Part shown: positions 9,276-18,949 of the stretch, piece after piece
How positions within the stretch are numbered: the first letter of the stretch is position 1
How the letters are laid out: each line of letters opens with the position of its first letter
DNA from: an uncultured Desulfuromusa sp.
GTDB lineage: Bacteria; Desulfobacterota; Desulfuromonadia; Desulfuromonadales; Geopsychrobacteraceae
Direction: 5' to 3'
Length of the DNA: 64,000 nucleotides
Assembly (NCBI RefSeq): GCF_963675815.1
Contig: NZ_OY776575.1
Span: 62,001-126,000, forward strand
Position numbers and translations under genes: made by a program
The notes under the pieces: generated by a model
Seen by the model: only the letters and a program-made list of their open reading frames with translations
Told to the model about the DNA's origin: nothing
The model's database searches: none

Positions 9276-10046
9276 ATGTCTATTGAAGATTTATTGGAAA
9301 AAGGCTTGCAAGCTTTTGATCAGGGGGACTTTAAAGCAGCGGAAATATTATATCAGCAGGCTCTGGAGGGAGAAAAAACAGCAGAAGTCTGGTTGTTACT
9401 GGCTGAAGCTCAGATTGAAAACGGCTCCTATGGGAAGGCGCATAAAAGTCTGTCTGCGGGATTGCTTTTGGAAGCTGATAACGTTGATCTCCTTTATTCT
9501 CTAGGGGATCTATATCTTGAAGAAGAAAATTATGATCTGGCGGTAGAGACCTATAAGAAAATTATAGAACTTGATCCGCAAGAAGCTGATGCCTGGGTTT
9601 GTAAAGCGGTGGCACAGATGAATAACGATAATTTAAGCGCTGCAGGAAAAACCTGTCGACATGCTCTCGAAATCGATCCGGGATTGGCTTTTGGGCATAA
9701 TGCCCTGGGAGATATTTATGTTGCTCAGGGCAAGGTTGAGGCAGGAATGAATTGTTTTCATCAGGCATTAAAGCTTGATGCAACAGATCCGCAGCCTTAT
9801 CTCAGTCTCGCTGAGCTGTATTATGATGCCGACGATCTGAAGTCAGCTGAAGAATATTGTCAGAAAGGCCTGGCATTGGATGCTGGCTTGGCACCCGGGT
9901 ATCTGACCCTTGGCTATATCTGTCTGGATCAGGATCGCACTCAGGAAGCGGTTGATAATTTCCAACAGTTTCTACGTTTGGAAACCAGTGCTGCGGCCAA
10001 GCATATCCGCGATGAAGTCGCAGCAGTTATCGAGGGCCTCAAATAA
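9276..10046 (+). CDS. Tetratricopeptide-repeat protein
   Basis: A 256-residue protein made almost wholly of about six tandem TPR units with the usual small/large residue pattern (for example YSLGDLYLEEENYDLAVETY). No signal peptide or membrane segment is present, so a cytoplasmic scaffold is likely. The start at 9276 has AGGAG nine bases upstream; the gene begins 19 bp after the glyoxalase-like gene and is probably co-transcribed. Partner unknown. Confidence 0.9.
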   Translation: MSIEDLLEKGLQAFDQGDFKAAEILYQQALEGEKTAEVWLLLAEAQIENGSYGKAHKSLSAGLLLEADNVDLLYSLGDLYLEEENYDLAVETYKKIIELDPQEADAWVCKAVAQMNNDNLSAAGKTCRHALEIDPGLAFGHNALGDIYVAQGKVEAGMNCFHQALKLDATDPQPYLSLAELYYDADDLKSAEEYCQKGLALDAGLAPGYLTLGYICLDQDRTQEAVDNFQQFLRLETSAAAKHIRDEVAAVIEGLK

Positions 10047-10085
10047 CCCGACTAAATGAATTTTGTACCCATAAATGGATGCTGA

Positions 10086-10931
10086 ATGGAGTTAAAGTCC
10101 GAAATTAGAAATTTTTCCTACGTCATTGCCGGAGCGTTAGCTCTGGCAATGGGGATCGTGTTGTTTCTCGCTCCCAATAGAGTTGCCACAGGTGGAACCC
10201 CCGGGATGGCAATTCTTTTAAACTATTTGATCAGTCTTCCCATCGGAAGCCTGATGTTGCTGATTAATATCCCGCTATTAATCATCAGCACAAAAATACT
10301 CGGCAGATTATTTGCTCTTCGCTCAGTTGTTGCTATTTTTATAACATCGATCTTTACCGATTTGTTCGCCGAAGTTTTTCACTTGCAAGCATTGAGTCAA
10401 AATATTTTGCTGGCGACTTTATACGGTGGTATCGCTGTTGGGGCTGGCGTTGGTCTGATATTGCGTGGCCATGCTTCGGCGGGTGGCACGACTATTATTG
10501 CGCGCCTGATTGCTGCTCGAAGCCAATATAAACCAGGGCAGATTGTTTTTATCTTTGACATTTTGATCGTCGTGGCATCAGGGTTTGTTTTTGTCGATAT
10601 TGAACGGGCTCTTTGGAGTATGATCAGTATTTATACAACCGGCAAATGTATCGATATCATCCTTACCGGCACACCGTCGGAGAAAATTGTTCATATTACA
10701 ACGAATAAAATTGCGCTTCTCAGTCAGGAAATTATAAAGCATCTCGGGCAACAGGGGACTATTCTTACCGGGACCGGTCTCTACGAAAATGAAAAGAAAA
10801 CCATGATATTTGTAACGGTTGAAGCGCGGCAGATTACGGTGCTGCGTGATATTATCCGCAATAATGATGCAGAAGCATTCATGGTGGTTATGGATGCAGC
10901 TGAAATGCTCGGGAGAGGGCATGGAGGATAA
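10086..10931 (+). CDS. YitT family membrane protein
   Basis: A 281-residue protein with five to six hydrophobic segments in the first 190 residues (including GGTPGMAILLNYL and GHASAGGTTIIARLIAARS, both family hallmarks) followed by a soluble C-terminal DUF2179-type domain (ALLSQEIIKHLGQQGTILTG). This is the YitT/DUF161-DUF2179 architecture. The glycine-rich membrane motif occurs twice, consistent with an internal duplication. Function of the family is not established. It precedes the antiporter gene by 11 bp and is likely in the same transcript. Confidence 0.9.
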   Translation: MELKSEIRNFSYVIAGALALAMGIVLFLAPNRVATGGTPGMAILLNYLISLPIGSLMLLINIPLLIISTKILGRLFALRSVVAIFITSIFTDLFAEVFHLQALSQNILLATLYGGIAVGAGVGLILRGHASAGGTTIIARLIAARSQYKPGQIVFIFDILIVVASGFVFVDIERALWSMISIYTTGKCIDIILTGTPSEKIVHITTNKIALLSQEIIKHLGQQGTILTGTGLYENEKKTMIFVTVEARQITVLRDIIRNNDAEAFMVVMDAAEMLGRGHGG

Positions 10932-10942
10932 ATTTTAAGCAT

Positions 10943-12898
10943 ATGGGGATTGCTGCAGACATCATTATTATTATTGTCGCTGCACTGTTGGGCGGTCTGA
11001 TAGCTCAACAAATGCGGCAACCTCTTTTGCTTGGTTATATCCTCGTCGGAGTTGTAATCGGTCCTTTCTCCGGAGGTATTGTTTCCGACCCGCACGAAGT
11101 TGAAAAACTCGCAGAAATCGGTGTCGCCCTGTTGTTATTTGCTCTGGGGTTAGAATTTTCACTTCAAGATTTAAAGCCAGTCAAATACGTGGCTTTGATC
11201 GGTGGTCCAATCCAGATCCTATTAACAATAGGTTACGGCTATCTTATCGGCCTCGGGTTGGGATGGGAGAGTGCTCCTTCTCTTTGGCTGGGAGGTCTTA
11301 TTTCCCTCTCCAGCACGATGGTCATTCTGAAAACGTTGATGGCCCAGGGGATGATAGGGACCTTATCGAGCCGGGTGATGATAGGTATCCTGATTGTTCA
11401 GGATCTTGCCGTCGTTTTGTTATTAATCCTTCTGCCACAACTATCCAATCCCGCAGCAGGTATGCCTGTTATTGCCATTGCTCTGGTTAAATCAATCCTT
11501 TTTCTTGCTTTTATGCTTTTGCTCGGAACTCGTTTGTTGCCACGATTGTTGTCGATAATTGCCCATTGGAACTCACGCGAATTATTCCTCTTGACGATTA
11601 TAGCGATCGGTTTAGGCATTGGCTATGCGACGTATCTTCTCAATCTGTCATTCGCGTTTGGTGCGTTTGTCGCCGGCATGGTCCTCAGTGAATCTGATTA
11701 TGGACATCAGGCACTGAGTGACATTATTCCCTTACGCGATTTATTCGGGCTTCTTTTCTTTACCTCCGTCGGGATGCTTTTAGATCCATTATTTTTATTC
11801 GCAAATTGGGTGGGAGTCCTGCAGCTGGTTTTATTGGTTGCTGTTGGTAAAAGCTTAATCATGGCCGGTATTGTTCGCAGCTTTGGTTACGGCAATGTTA
11901 TCCCTCTTGCCGTCGGATTAGGGATGTTTCAGATTGGTGAATTCTCTTTCGTTTTGGGTCGTGTCGGCTTGGAGGGTAATTTTCTGAATCTGGAACAATA
12001 TTCATATGTGCTGTCAGCGACGATTATTAGTATGCTGATTACGCCGTTTGCTTCGGCTTTGACCGCCCCTCTTTATGGTCTGAAAAAACGCTATTCAAAA
12101 AAAGAACTTCTGGAAACGATCAATATCCCTGATGGGGGATTGCATGGTCATATTGTTATTGCTGGTGGGGGACGGGTTGGACAGCATGTTGCTTACCTTT
12201 TAGCGAAGCTTGAAGTTCCGTTTGTTGTTATTGATCTGGGGCATCGTGTTATTGATGATTGTAAAGAGCGCGGATATTCGGCAATTTATGGAGATGCTGC
12301 TCAACCCGTTGTCCTTGAAGCAGCGAATTTGTCCGATGCAAAGCAGCTGTTGATTACGATTCCCCATATTACGACGACAGAAACAATTGTCCATTTTGTC
12401 AGGAAACATCATCCTGGGCTGAATATTGTTGTCCGGTCAGTGGGTGCCGCTCAAATGAAAGCTCTTTATGATCATGGTGTTTACATGGTTATTCGACCGG
12501 AGCTGGAAGGGGGACTCGAGATCGCGCGACAGGTTTTACTGAATTTGAAGATACCTGTTCCCATTATCCAAAAATTTACCGACGATGCGCGTCAGGATCA
12601 CTATCAACAACTTTATGAGGATCAGGCGGGTTTGAATAATATCAGACTGTTGCAAAAAGCACGGGATTCGCTCGAATTGAACTGGCAGGAACTCACCGCT
12701 GAAAGCTGGTTGGTTGGGCGCAGTTTACGTCAACTTGATATCCGAAAAACAACGGGCGCTTCTGTCGTGGGCGTTTTGCGCGAAGGAAAGTTTATTCCCA
12801 ACCCCTCTGCCGATCTTGTTTTTAAGGCAGAAGATATGATTGCATCAATTGGGAGCCCACAGTCATGTCATTGGCCGCAACAAGAAGAAAATCACTAA
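10943..12898 (+). CDS. CPA2-family cation:proton antiporter with RCK domains (KefB/YbaL-like)
   Basis: A 651-residue monovalent cation/proton antiporter. About twelve membrane helices occupy residues 1-380. A TrkA-N/RCK domain follows, with the dinucleotide-binding loop GGGRVGQH near residue 410 and the acidic residue at the end of the second strand (VVIDLGHR). A TrkA-C-like domain ends the protein (from about residue 570). This is the usual architecture of KefB/KefC/YbaL-like transporters gated by nucleotide. Ion specificity, K+ or Na+, cannot be read from sequence. A strong terminator follows immediately. Confidence 0.93.
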   Translation: MGIAADIIIIIVAALLGGLIAQQMRQPLLLGYILVGVVIGPFSGGIVSDPHEVEKLAEIGVALLLFALGLEFSLQDLKPVKYVALIGGPIQILLTIGYGYLIGLGLGWESAPSLWLGGLISLSSTMVILKTLMAQGMIGTLSSRVMIGILIVQDLAVVLLLILLPQLSNPAAGMPVIAIALVKSILFLAFMLLLGTRLLPRLLSIIAHWNSRELFLLTIIAIGLGIGYATYLLNLSFAFGAFVAGMVLSESDYGHQALSDIIPLRDLFGLLFFTSVGMLLDPLFLFANWVGVLQLVLLVAVGKSLIMAGIVRSFGYGNVIPLAVGLGMFQIGEFSFVLGRVGLEGNFLNLEQYSYVLSATIISMLITPFASALTAPLYGLKKRYSKKELLETINIPDGGLHGHIVIAGGGRVGQHVAYLLAKLEVPFVVIDLGHRVIDDCKERGYSAIYGDAAQPVVLEAANLSDAKQLLITIPHITTTETIVHFVRKHHPGLNIVVRSVGAAQMKALYDHGVYMVIRPELEGGLEIARQVLLNLKIPVPIIQKFTDDARQDHYQQLYEDQAGLNNIRLLQKARDSLELNWQELTAESWLVGRSLRQLDIRKTTGASVVGVLREGKFIPNPSADLVFKAEDMIASIGSPQSCHWPQQEENH

Positions 12899-12900
12899 AA

Positions 12901-12934
12901 AAGAAAGGCCGCCTGAAATCAGGCGGCCTTTCTT
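12901..12934. terminator. Bidirectional intrinsic terminator
   Basis: A perfect 16-bp inverted repeat (arms 12901-12916 and 12919-12934) with A-rich sequence on the left and T-rich on the right. It lies between the convergent antiporter and PxxKW genes and can serve both. Confidence 0.92.
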
Positions 12935-12961
12935 TTGAACATGTATTTTGGAATGCTTTGC

Positions 12962-13246
12962 TTATTTACCGGCAGCAGCACGTTTTGCTGCTTTAAGTGG
13001 GTTGACTCGTACATCGTCAACTTTCAGGTCGATTTTCTTGTGTGTTGCAAAATTACACAGACCGTTAGCCCACTTTGCTGCAGGGTCAGGGTAAGAACTG
13101 CAAACATCACCAATGCTACCTTTGGTTACCCGTTCGCATCCTTGACATTCTTCAACGATGACCTGGCAGCTGCCACTTGGTGCGGAGCAACCAGCTTTTT
13201 TCCAAAAACTACATTCGGTACCTGCGAGAACCGTTTGGCACTGCAT
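12962..13246 (-). CDS. PxxKW family cysteine-rich protein
   Basis: A 94-residue protein with eight cysteines in the first 64 residues (3, 12, 20, 27, 34, 37, 49, 64) and the sequence PAAKW at 55-59, the motif that names the PxxKW family of small cysteine-rich proteins common in anaerobic deltaproteobacteria. The tail from residue 66 is lysine-rich and lacks cysteine. The even cysteine number suggests metal or Fe-S binding, or disulfides; no signal peptide is visible, so metal binding is the likelier guess. The start is preceded by GGAGG. Monocistronic by position. Function unknown. Confidence 0.87.
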   Translation of the reverse strand: MQCQTVLAGTECSFWKKAGCSAPSGSCQVIVEECQGCERVTKGSIGDVCSSYPDPAAKWANGLCNFATHKKIDLKVDDVRVNPLKAAKRAAAGK

Positions 13247-13344
13247 ATCGTTTCCTCCTATATATTGTTCCTGTGATTCAGGTTAAGAACACATACTAAT
13301 AACGAATTTATTTTCTGGAGTCAACGTTTTTTTGTGCCTGTTTT

Positions 13345-14493
13345 TCAGGTGATAAAACTATTTTTATTCAATCTATAGGTGACAATGGCGATCAGAATAA
13401 TAATGCCAATAACGTACATTGGAATGGTGAAACTCCCGGTTAAATCAAAGAAAAAACCAGCAAATAGTGGTGCTACAGCTCCGGGAATATTTGCAGAAAA
13501 CATCCATCCATAGATGGAGCCAACTTTATCTGCACCCCAGATTCCGGCCACTGATCCGGCATATATAACCAATACTCCTCCATAGTTAAATCCCGCTATG
13601 AGGGAAAAAATTTGTAGCCCGGTGGATGATGTCAGAATAAACGGTGAAGCGAACAGCAAAATAGCTTGAGAGAGGAGATTCAGCTGAATAACGGTTGAAC
13701 TATTGAAGCGGTCAAAGATGCTGCCCCACAGGACTCTGCCGGCAGCGTTAGCCAGAGCAAAAAAGGAGACAGCACTGACTCCGCTCATTAATGTCGCGTC
13801 TGAGTAAAGTTCCTTGATATTTGCATTAACAGCAAATCCAGCTGCCAGGCCGGTAAACATGGAAAAATAGAGGATGAGAAACCGGTTGTCGGTAATAACT
13901 TCACGGACTTTTAATTTGAGTGTCTCCGCTTTTGCAAAACCGGGAGGATTCTGCATGAAGAAACCGGAGAAAACGATGAGGACAGTAAATGCAAAACCGA
14001 AATATCCAAATAGCGTGAAAGGTGTCATGTTGAGTTTCAACAAGTATCCAGCTACGGTACTAATTAGAGCAGCTCCCCCGCCAAAACCAGCAACGGCAAT
14101 TCCCGTCACCAGTCCTTTATTGTTGGGAAACCATTTTATGCAGGTGGATATCGGAACGATATACGCAATTCCTGCACCAATACCTGCAATGATGCCGTTT
14201 CCCAGAATGGTGTAAGTGAAGTTATCAATCCCGAATGAAGAAATTAACCAGCCACTGCCAAACAGAAGGCCACCGCAAATAGCCGCGATCCTTGGTCCAT
14301 ATTTGTCAACCAGTGTTCCGGAAAAAATCATTGTCAGAGGAAAAACAAAATAAAAGATCGAGAATGGAATCTGCGCTTGAGTTTGAGAAATGCCGACGAT
14401 AGTTTTGATATGTTGAACATAAACAGACCAGGAGTAGGTTGCTCCCAGGCACAGTTGCATCAGCAGGGCCGATAAAATAATCATGATCCGCAT
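13345..14493 (-). CDS. MFS transporter, OFA (oxalate/formate antiporter) family
   Basis: A 382-residue, 12-helix major facilitator protein. The start of helix 1 (LCLGATYSWSVY) and the loop 2-3 motif GTLVDKYGPR are characteristic of the oxalate:formate antiporter subfamily; the substrate is probably a small organic anion, but members vary widely. I chose the second ATG (14493) because GGAG sits six bases upstream of it; the ATG at 14505 would add four residues (MEKH) and lacks a ribosome-binding site. Not in an obvious operon. Confidence 0.9.
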   Translation of the reverse strand: MRIMIILSALLMQLCLGATYSWSVYVQHIKTIVGISQTQAQIPFSIFYFVFPLTMIFSGTLVDKYGPRIAAICGGLLFGSGWLISSFGIDNFTYTILGNGIIAGIGAGIAYIVPISTCIKWFPNNKGLVTGIAVAGFGGGAALISTVAGYLLKLNMTPFTLFGYFGFAFTVLIVFSGFFMQNPPGFAKAETLKLKVREVITDNRFLILYFSMFTGLAAGFAVNANIKELYSDATLMSGVSAVSFFALANAAGRVLWGSIFDRFNSSTVIQLNLLSQAILLFASPFILTSSTGLQIFSLIAGFNYGGVLVIYAGSVAGIWGADKVGSIYGWMFSANIPGAVAPLFAGFFFDLTGSFTIPMYVIGIIILIAIVTYRLNKNSFIT

Positions 14494-14617
14494 ATGTTTC
14501 TCCATGAATGAAGGATTGACGATCTTTCAAACTAGAAACATTTTTAAATATTGTCAATGATCTAAGTTTGTTAATATTAAATGATTGTACGGGTAAAGTA
14601 GAGAGGTTAATCTGGAA

Positions 14618-14890
14618 ATGAAAAAAGAAAAGGATACGGCTTTGGTGAACTCGAAGGAATGGGAAGGCATCTGCGAGCGCTGCGGTCGTTGTTGTTATGA
14701 AAAATATGAATATCGGGGCAAAATTTTTTATTCTGATACCCCCTGTAAATATCTTGATACGAAAACACATCTGTGCCGGATTTACCACCAGCGTTTTAAA
14801 CTTAATCCGGAGTGTGTTTGCCTGTCACCAGAACTGGTGAAGACAGGGATACTGCCGGAAGATTGTCCCTATGTGAAAAATTCTGAATAA
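14618..14890 (+). CDS. YkgJ-family cysteine cluster protein
   Basis: A 90-residue protein containing the cluster CERCGRCC near residue 20, then TPCKYL, HLCRIY, ECVC and DCPY, the spaced cysteine pattern of the YkgJ/UPF0153 putative zinc- or iron-chelating family. The domain fills the whole protein. It lies alone, divergent from the transporter and 86 bp ahead of the phosphohexomutase. Biochemical role unknown. Confidence 0.85.
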   Translation: MKKEKDTALVNSKEWEGICERCGRCCYEKYEYRGKIFYSDTPCKYLDTKTHLCRIYHQRFKLNPECVCLSPELVKTGILPEDCPYVKNSE

Positions 14891-14976
14891 TCAGTTTTCG
14901 TCGGCATTGCAACCTTGATGTCTCATCGATATGGTAATATATTGACAGAGTTATTCATCAATAAAAGGAGAGCTTT

Positions 14977-16398
14977 ATGTCTCACATAAAATTTGGAACA
15001 TCAGGCTGGCGTGGTATTTTTTGTGAAGAGTTTACTCTGGATAATGTCCGGGTTGTTGTTCAGGCCATCGCAGATCATCTGCATGCAGAAGGTTTGGCTG
15101 ACAAGGGCGTTGTTGTTGGCTGCGATGCACGGTTTATGGGAGGAGATTTTTCCCGTGAGACCTCGCGTATATTGGCTGGAGCGGGGATAAAAAGTTATTT
15201 TTGTCAACGTGATACTCCAACACCGGTCATTTCTCATGAGTTGTTGAGAAGGAGGGCGGCCGGTGCGATTAATTTTACCGCAAGTCATAATCCTTATAAT
15301 TATAACGGTATTAAATTTTCACCCGTTTCGGGGGGACCTGCATTGCCGGCGACAACCAATGATATCGAAACCCGTGCTAATGCGATGCTCGGAGAGATTG
15401 TCTTCAATAGTCTGGATTTACAAACTGCCGCTGAAAAAGGGTTGTTTGAAGAGATTGATCCCCGTGAAGAATATTTTAAAACGCTGCAAAGCTTGATTGA
15501 TTTTAACGCGATAGCAGAGGCGGGAATGACCATTGCGGTCAACCCATTGTATGGATCAGGGCGTGGCTACCTTGACCGAATTTTAGAAGAAGCGGGTGTG
15601 ATGGTTATCAAAGTCAATGACCATCTTGACCCCTATTTTGGTGGAAAACCCCCAGAGCCGGCTGAGGAATACATTCAGGATTTCATTGGCCTGATTCAAG
15701 GTGATGATTCCATTGTCCTCGGTTTGGCGACCGATGGTGACGCTGACCGATTTGGTATTATCGATCGTGATGGTTCTTATATTGAACCCAACTACATTCT
15801 CGCTCTCTTGTTTGACTATATGATTCGTCGCAAAGGTTTACGGGGTGATGCCGCACGAAGTGTCGCAACGTCACATTTGATCGATGCTGTGGCGGCACAT
15901 CATGGTGTAAAAATTCTTGAAACGCCAGTTGGCTTCAAGTTTATCGGTGAATATATCAGTGAAGATAAAATTCTGATTGGTGGTGAAGAGAGCGCAGGGT
16001 TGAGTATCAAGGGTCATGTCCCCGAAAAAGATGGCATCCTGGCTTGTCTTCTTGTTGCTGAAATGGTGGCTGTCGAAAAAAAATCGTTGCGGGAACTGCT
16101 AACGGATCTCTACTCCAGAGTCGGTGAGATTTATACGAAGCGAATCAATATTCGTTTATCTCCGCACCTTGAAGCGGCTCTGCCTGCAAAATTTGAAAAT
16201 CCACCTGAAAAAATCGGCGAAATGAAGATTGTGGAAATTATCCGGATTGATGGAAATAAATACTTGCTGGATGATGGCTCCTGGTTGTTGTTCCGTAAAT
16301 CTGGAACCGAGCCGGTTGTCAGGTTGTATGCAGAAACAAAAAGCTTTGAATCTCTGGATAAACTTATTGAACTTGGGCGTGAATTCATTCTCGGGTAA
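14977..16398 (+). CDS. Phosphoglucomutase/phosphomannomutase family enzyme
   Basis: A 473-residue alpha-D-phosphohexomutase. All four active-site elements are present: the phosphoserine loop TASHNPYNYNGIK (about residue 103), the metal loop DGDADRFG (about residue 257), the sugar-binding GGEESAGLS (about residue 331) and the phosphate-binding RKSGTEPVVR near the C-terminus. Interconverts 1- and 6-phosphates of glucose or mannose; the Glu-Glu-Ser sugar loop leans to phosphoglucomutase but does not settle it. A second, more diverged family member lies at 45895-47400. AAAGGAG precedes the start; a terminator follows. Confidence 0.92.
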   Translation: MSHIKFGTSGWRGIFCEEFTLDNVRVVVQAIADHLHAEGLADKGVVVGCDARFMGGDFSRETSRILAGAGIKSYFCQRDTPTPVISHELLRRRAAGAINFTASHNPYNYNGIKFSPVSGGPALPATTNDIETRANAMLGEIVFNSLDLQTAAEKGLFEEIDPREEYFKTLQSLIDFNAIAEAGMTIAVNPLYGSGRGYLDRILEEAGVMVIKVNDHLDPYFGGKPPEPAEEYIQDFIGLIQGDDSIVLGLATDGDADRFGIIDRDGSYIEPNYILALLFDYMIRRKGLRGDAARSVATSHLIDAVAAHHGVKILETPVGFKFIGEYISEDKILIGGEESAGLSIKGHVPEKDGILACLLVAEMVAVEKKSLRELLTDLYSRVGEIYTKRINIRLSPHLEAALPAKFENPPEKIGEMKIVEIIRIDGNKYLLDDGSWLLFRKSGTEPVVRLYAETKSFESLDKLIELGREFILG

Positions 16399-16442
16399 TT
16401 TGTCAAAAAAACATATCGCTATGGACTTGCTGGTTTTTTGCT

Positions 16443-16480
16443 CTGCGTCCCCGTGTTTTTTCGTGGGGGCGCAGTTTTTT
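16443..16480 (+). terminator. Intrinsic terminator after phosphohexomutase
   Basis: A GC-rich hairpin (CTGCGTCCCC pairing with GGGGGCGCAG through one G-U pair) followed by six T residues at 16475-16480. Confidence 0.88.
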
Positions 16481-16516
16481 GTTCAAAATAGGATTTCATA
16501 GACCTAATTCTTGTCG

Positions 16517-17089
16517 TTAAGGCTTCAGTAATATGAGACCCAGTTTGGTGCTGAAGTTGTTTATTCCAGTATTCAGACCGATAACAAAATCTTGAAAATT
16601 ATCCTCTATCGTCTGCTGATCTGTAAAATGTCCCTGTGACGTTTGTCCATTTCCTTGACTGATTCTCCAGCGAATGTCGGTGTGAGTATATTCTCCTAAT
16701 TTTCCTGAGAATTGATTAAACAGCAATTCTACTTTTATGGCATTTGCTGTTGCACTTTCCCAGGGGCCAACTGAAATGCTGCTGTTTGGTGCCATCATCG
16801 CCAGATTTTCACGGATGACCCTTGCCAGATTTTCTCGAAGCGGTTCTGCCCAGCGTTCGGTATCATAAAACAGAATGCCATTGTCATCATTGTTTGTGAC
16901 GATTTGTGGTTGGTCGAGGTACTCAGGAAAATTAATAAGTTCAAGATGAATATCTTCATGAAAGTTTGGATGAATCTCCGGTATTTTATTTGTTTTTTTC
17001 AGGAGGTAGTAATTCATTGGCTGAGGAGTCCCACCGATCTGAATGCAGGAACTACAAAGAAAGAGTAAGACGAAAATCAGGTAGCGCAT
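16517..17089 (-). CDS. PqiC-like ABC-transport auxiliary lipoprotein
   Basis: A 190-residue outer-membrane-type lipoprotein. The signal peptide ends LFLCSSC, placing the lipidated Cys at about residue 15. The rest resembles the PqiC/YmbA (DUF330) family: a YYLL stretch early, paired strands, and the WAEPL segment common in these proteins. In PqiABC and related MCE systems the lipoprotein forms the outer-membrane docking end for a lipid bridge. Last gene of the four-gene operon, its start overlapping the stop of the MlaD-like gene. Confidence 0.85.
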   Translation of the reverse strand: MRYLIFVLLFLCSSCIQIGGTPQPMNYYLLKKTNKIPEIHPNFHEDIHLELINFPEYLDQPQIVTNNDDNGILFYDTERWAEPLRENLARVIRENLAMMAPNSSISVGPWESATANAIKVELLFNQFSGKLGEYTHTDIRWRISQGNGQTSQGHFTDQQTIEDNFQDFVIGLNTGINNFSTKLGLILLKP

Positions 17090-18156
17090 TATTTTGTTCC
17101 TCCATCAATCCTGCCACGTAAGAGCATCTGTGGATCACGGTCAAGCTCTGTTGTCATGTAGCGCAAAGTCCGCGCAGTACGATTGACTTCCTCAAGGGTT
17201 GTCCCCAGTTGTTTCAATAGTTGTGAGTCATTTTTGCTGAGACCTTTGATCTGTTGCATCGCTTCCGATGTTTTGACCGAAGCTTCATTAACCGCCAGAA
17301 GAGCAAGAGTAAACTGTTTCGCAATTGGGGCAACCTTGTCATCAATATGGGCAATTGTCGTTTGCGCTCGTTGCAGGGTCTGGTCTATTTTGTGATCAAC
17401 ATTGACAATGGTTTTCTGGCTTTGTGCCAGAGTTTCCTGCAGCGAAGTTGCGATGGGGAGCAACTGCTCGTTCATGTTTTGTAACAGCTGGTTTAATTGA
17501 GTGGTGGTGTCGTCAAATTTGGACAATGCATTGTGGAGACTTGGAGAGTTAATGAGCTTTTCAAATCCTTCGGCAGAACTGATTAATTTGTCAGCGAGTT
17601 CTTTGAGGGGAATATCCGCAAAAGTTTTGGTTAATTCTTCAAGACTGGAGGTGATAGCAGGAATTTCCGGATACTCGTTAGGATATCCGGTAAGGATAAG
17701 TGGCGTTTCCGGAAGCATATCAAGGTTGACATACAATTGACCCGTAACCAGACTATCAAGCTGCATTTGTGCACGTAACCCTTTATCAACCAGAGAAATC
17801 ATGGGGTCATCGCCTTTCACGGTTGTTTTAATTGAATCCAGAACACCTTTGTTCGATCCTTCTGCTTTAAACCTGGATGGTTCAATTTCAATAACGATCG
17901 GAATGTAAAACTTAAATTCTTCGGGCTGCACTCTGACGTTTATTTCTCTGATCTGACCAATTTTAACTCCGCGAAAACGAACCGGAGAACCAACATTGAG
18001 ACCTTTAACTGAACTGTCAAAATAAATAACATAGCTTCGGGTTTCAGATAAGAAACCTCCCGGTCCGAAAAACATCAGTGCCGCAACGGTTAATATAACT
18101 GCGCCGACCACAAAACTGCCGATAACCCGTGGATCAATTCTTTTACGTATACTCAT
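17089..18156 (-). CDS. MlaD-family (MCE domain) substrate-binding protein
   Basis: A 355-residue protein with a single N-terminal membrane anchor (about residues 12-32), an MCE domain (about 38-120, including YFDSSVKGLNVGSPVRFRGV) and a long helical C-terminus rich in Gln/Thr/Leu heptads (residues 180-330). MCE proteins form hexameric rings in the periplasm that pass phospholipid between membranes. The long coiled helix is more like Pqi/Yeb-type or plant TGD2-type tubes than short MlaD. Third gene of the operon, 8 bp after the ATPase gene. Confidence 0.92.
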   Translation of the reverse strand: MSIRKRIDPRVIGSFVVGAVILTVAALMFFGPGGFLSETRSYVIYFDSSVKGLNVGSPVRFRGVKIGQIREINVRVQPEEFKFYIPIVIEIEPSRFKAEGSNKGVLDSIKTTVKGDDPMISLVDKGLRAQMQLDSLVTGQLYVNLDMLPETPLILTGYPNEYPEIPAITSSLEELTKTFADIPLKELADKLISSAEGFEKLINSPSLHNALSKFDDTTTQLNQLLQNMNEQLLPIATSLQETLAQSQKTIVNVDHKIDQTLQRAQTTIAHIDDKVAPIAKQFTLALLAVNEASVKTSEAMQQIKGLSKNDSQLLKQLGTTLEEVNRTARTLRYMTTELDRDPQMLLRGRIDGGTK

Positions 18157-18164
18157 AAAAACCT

Positions 18165-18947
18165 CTAAGTCTTTTTATTTGGTTCATTATTAACAGATTG
18201 GGGTGACCGGGTTAAAAACTGAATGACGCGCGAATCTTCAGAGGATTCGAGTAAATGTCCGGGTGCTCCGGTTGCTATGATTGTTTTCTCCGTGGGGTCC
18301 AGGAATATTGAATTATCTCCCAGCGTAAAGATGCTTGCGAGTTCATGGCTGACAATGACGACGGTGGCTCCAAGGCTGTCTCGCAACTCTAAAATTAAAT
18401 CATCTAATAATCTTGAACTGACGGGATCAAGTCCTGCCGAGGGTTCATCAAAGAAAAGAATTTCGGGATCCAGAGCTATAGCTCTGGCAAGCCCCGCTCT
18501 TTTTCGCATACCTCCACTGATTTCAGAAGGGTAATAGTCTTTATATCGTGATAGTCCTACCAGAGAAAGTTTGTAGGATATAACGTCCTGAATCTGTTTA
18601 TTGTTCAGATCTGTATGTTCTGTCAGCAGCAGTTCAATGTTTTCAGCCAGAGTCATGGAACTCCAGAGGGCTCCTCCCTGGAAAAGAACCCCTGATCGGC
18701 TGATGATTTTGTTCCGTTCCTGCAACGATGTGTTCCAAAGATTGACACCATTAACCAGAATGTCCCCTTTGCTTGGTTTTAGAAGACCTATAAGGTGCCT
18801 CAGAAGGGTACTTTTACCACAACCGCTGCCCCCCATAATGATAAAAATTTCACCCTTTTTTACACTAAAATGAAGGTTTTTCTGGATGACTGAGTCACCG
18901 TAGGCCATGGTCAGATTTTTAATTTCCAGATGTGGAGTTAATGCCAT
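18165..18947 (-). CDS. MlaF-like ABC transporter ATPase
   Basis: A 260-residue ABC ATPase driving the lipid transporter. Walker A GGSGCGKSTLL (about residue 37), signature SGGMRKRAGLARAIALDP and Walker B LFFDEPSAGLDP are all canonical; the SGGM(R/Q)KR form of the signature is typical of MlaF-type ATPases. The start at 18947 lies two bases after the permease stop codon (TGATCATG), so the genes are translationally linked. An upstream in-frame reading to 19088 lies inside the permease gene and is discarded. Confidence 0.94.
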   Translation of the reverse strand: MALTPHLEIKNLTMAYGDSVIQKNLHFSVKKGEIFIIMGGSGCGKSTLLRHLIGLLKPSKGDILVNGVNLWNTSLQERNKIISRSGVLFQGGALWSSMTLAENIELLLTEHTDLNNKQIQDVISYKLSLVGLSRYKDYYPSEISGGMRKRAGLARAIALDPEILFFDEPSAGLDPVSSRLLDDLILELRDSLGATVVIVSHELASIFTLGDNSIFLDPTEKTIIATGAPGHLLESSEDSRVIQFLTRSPQSVNNEPNKKT

Positions 18948-18949
18948 GA

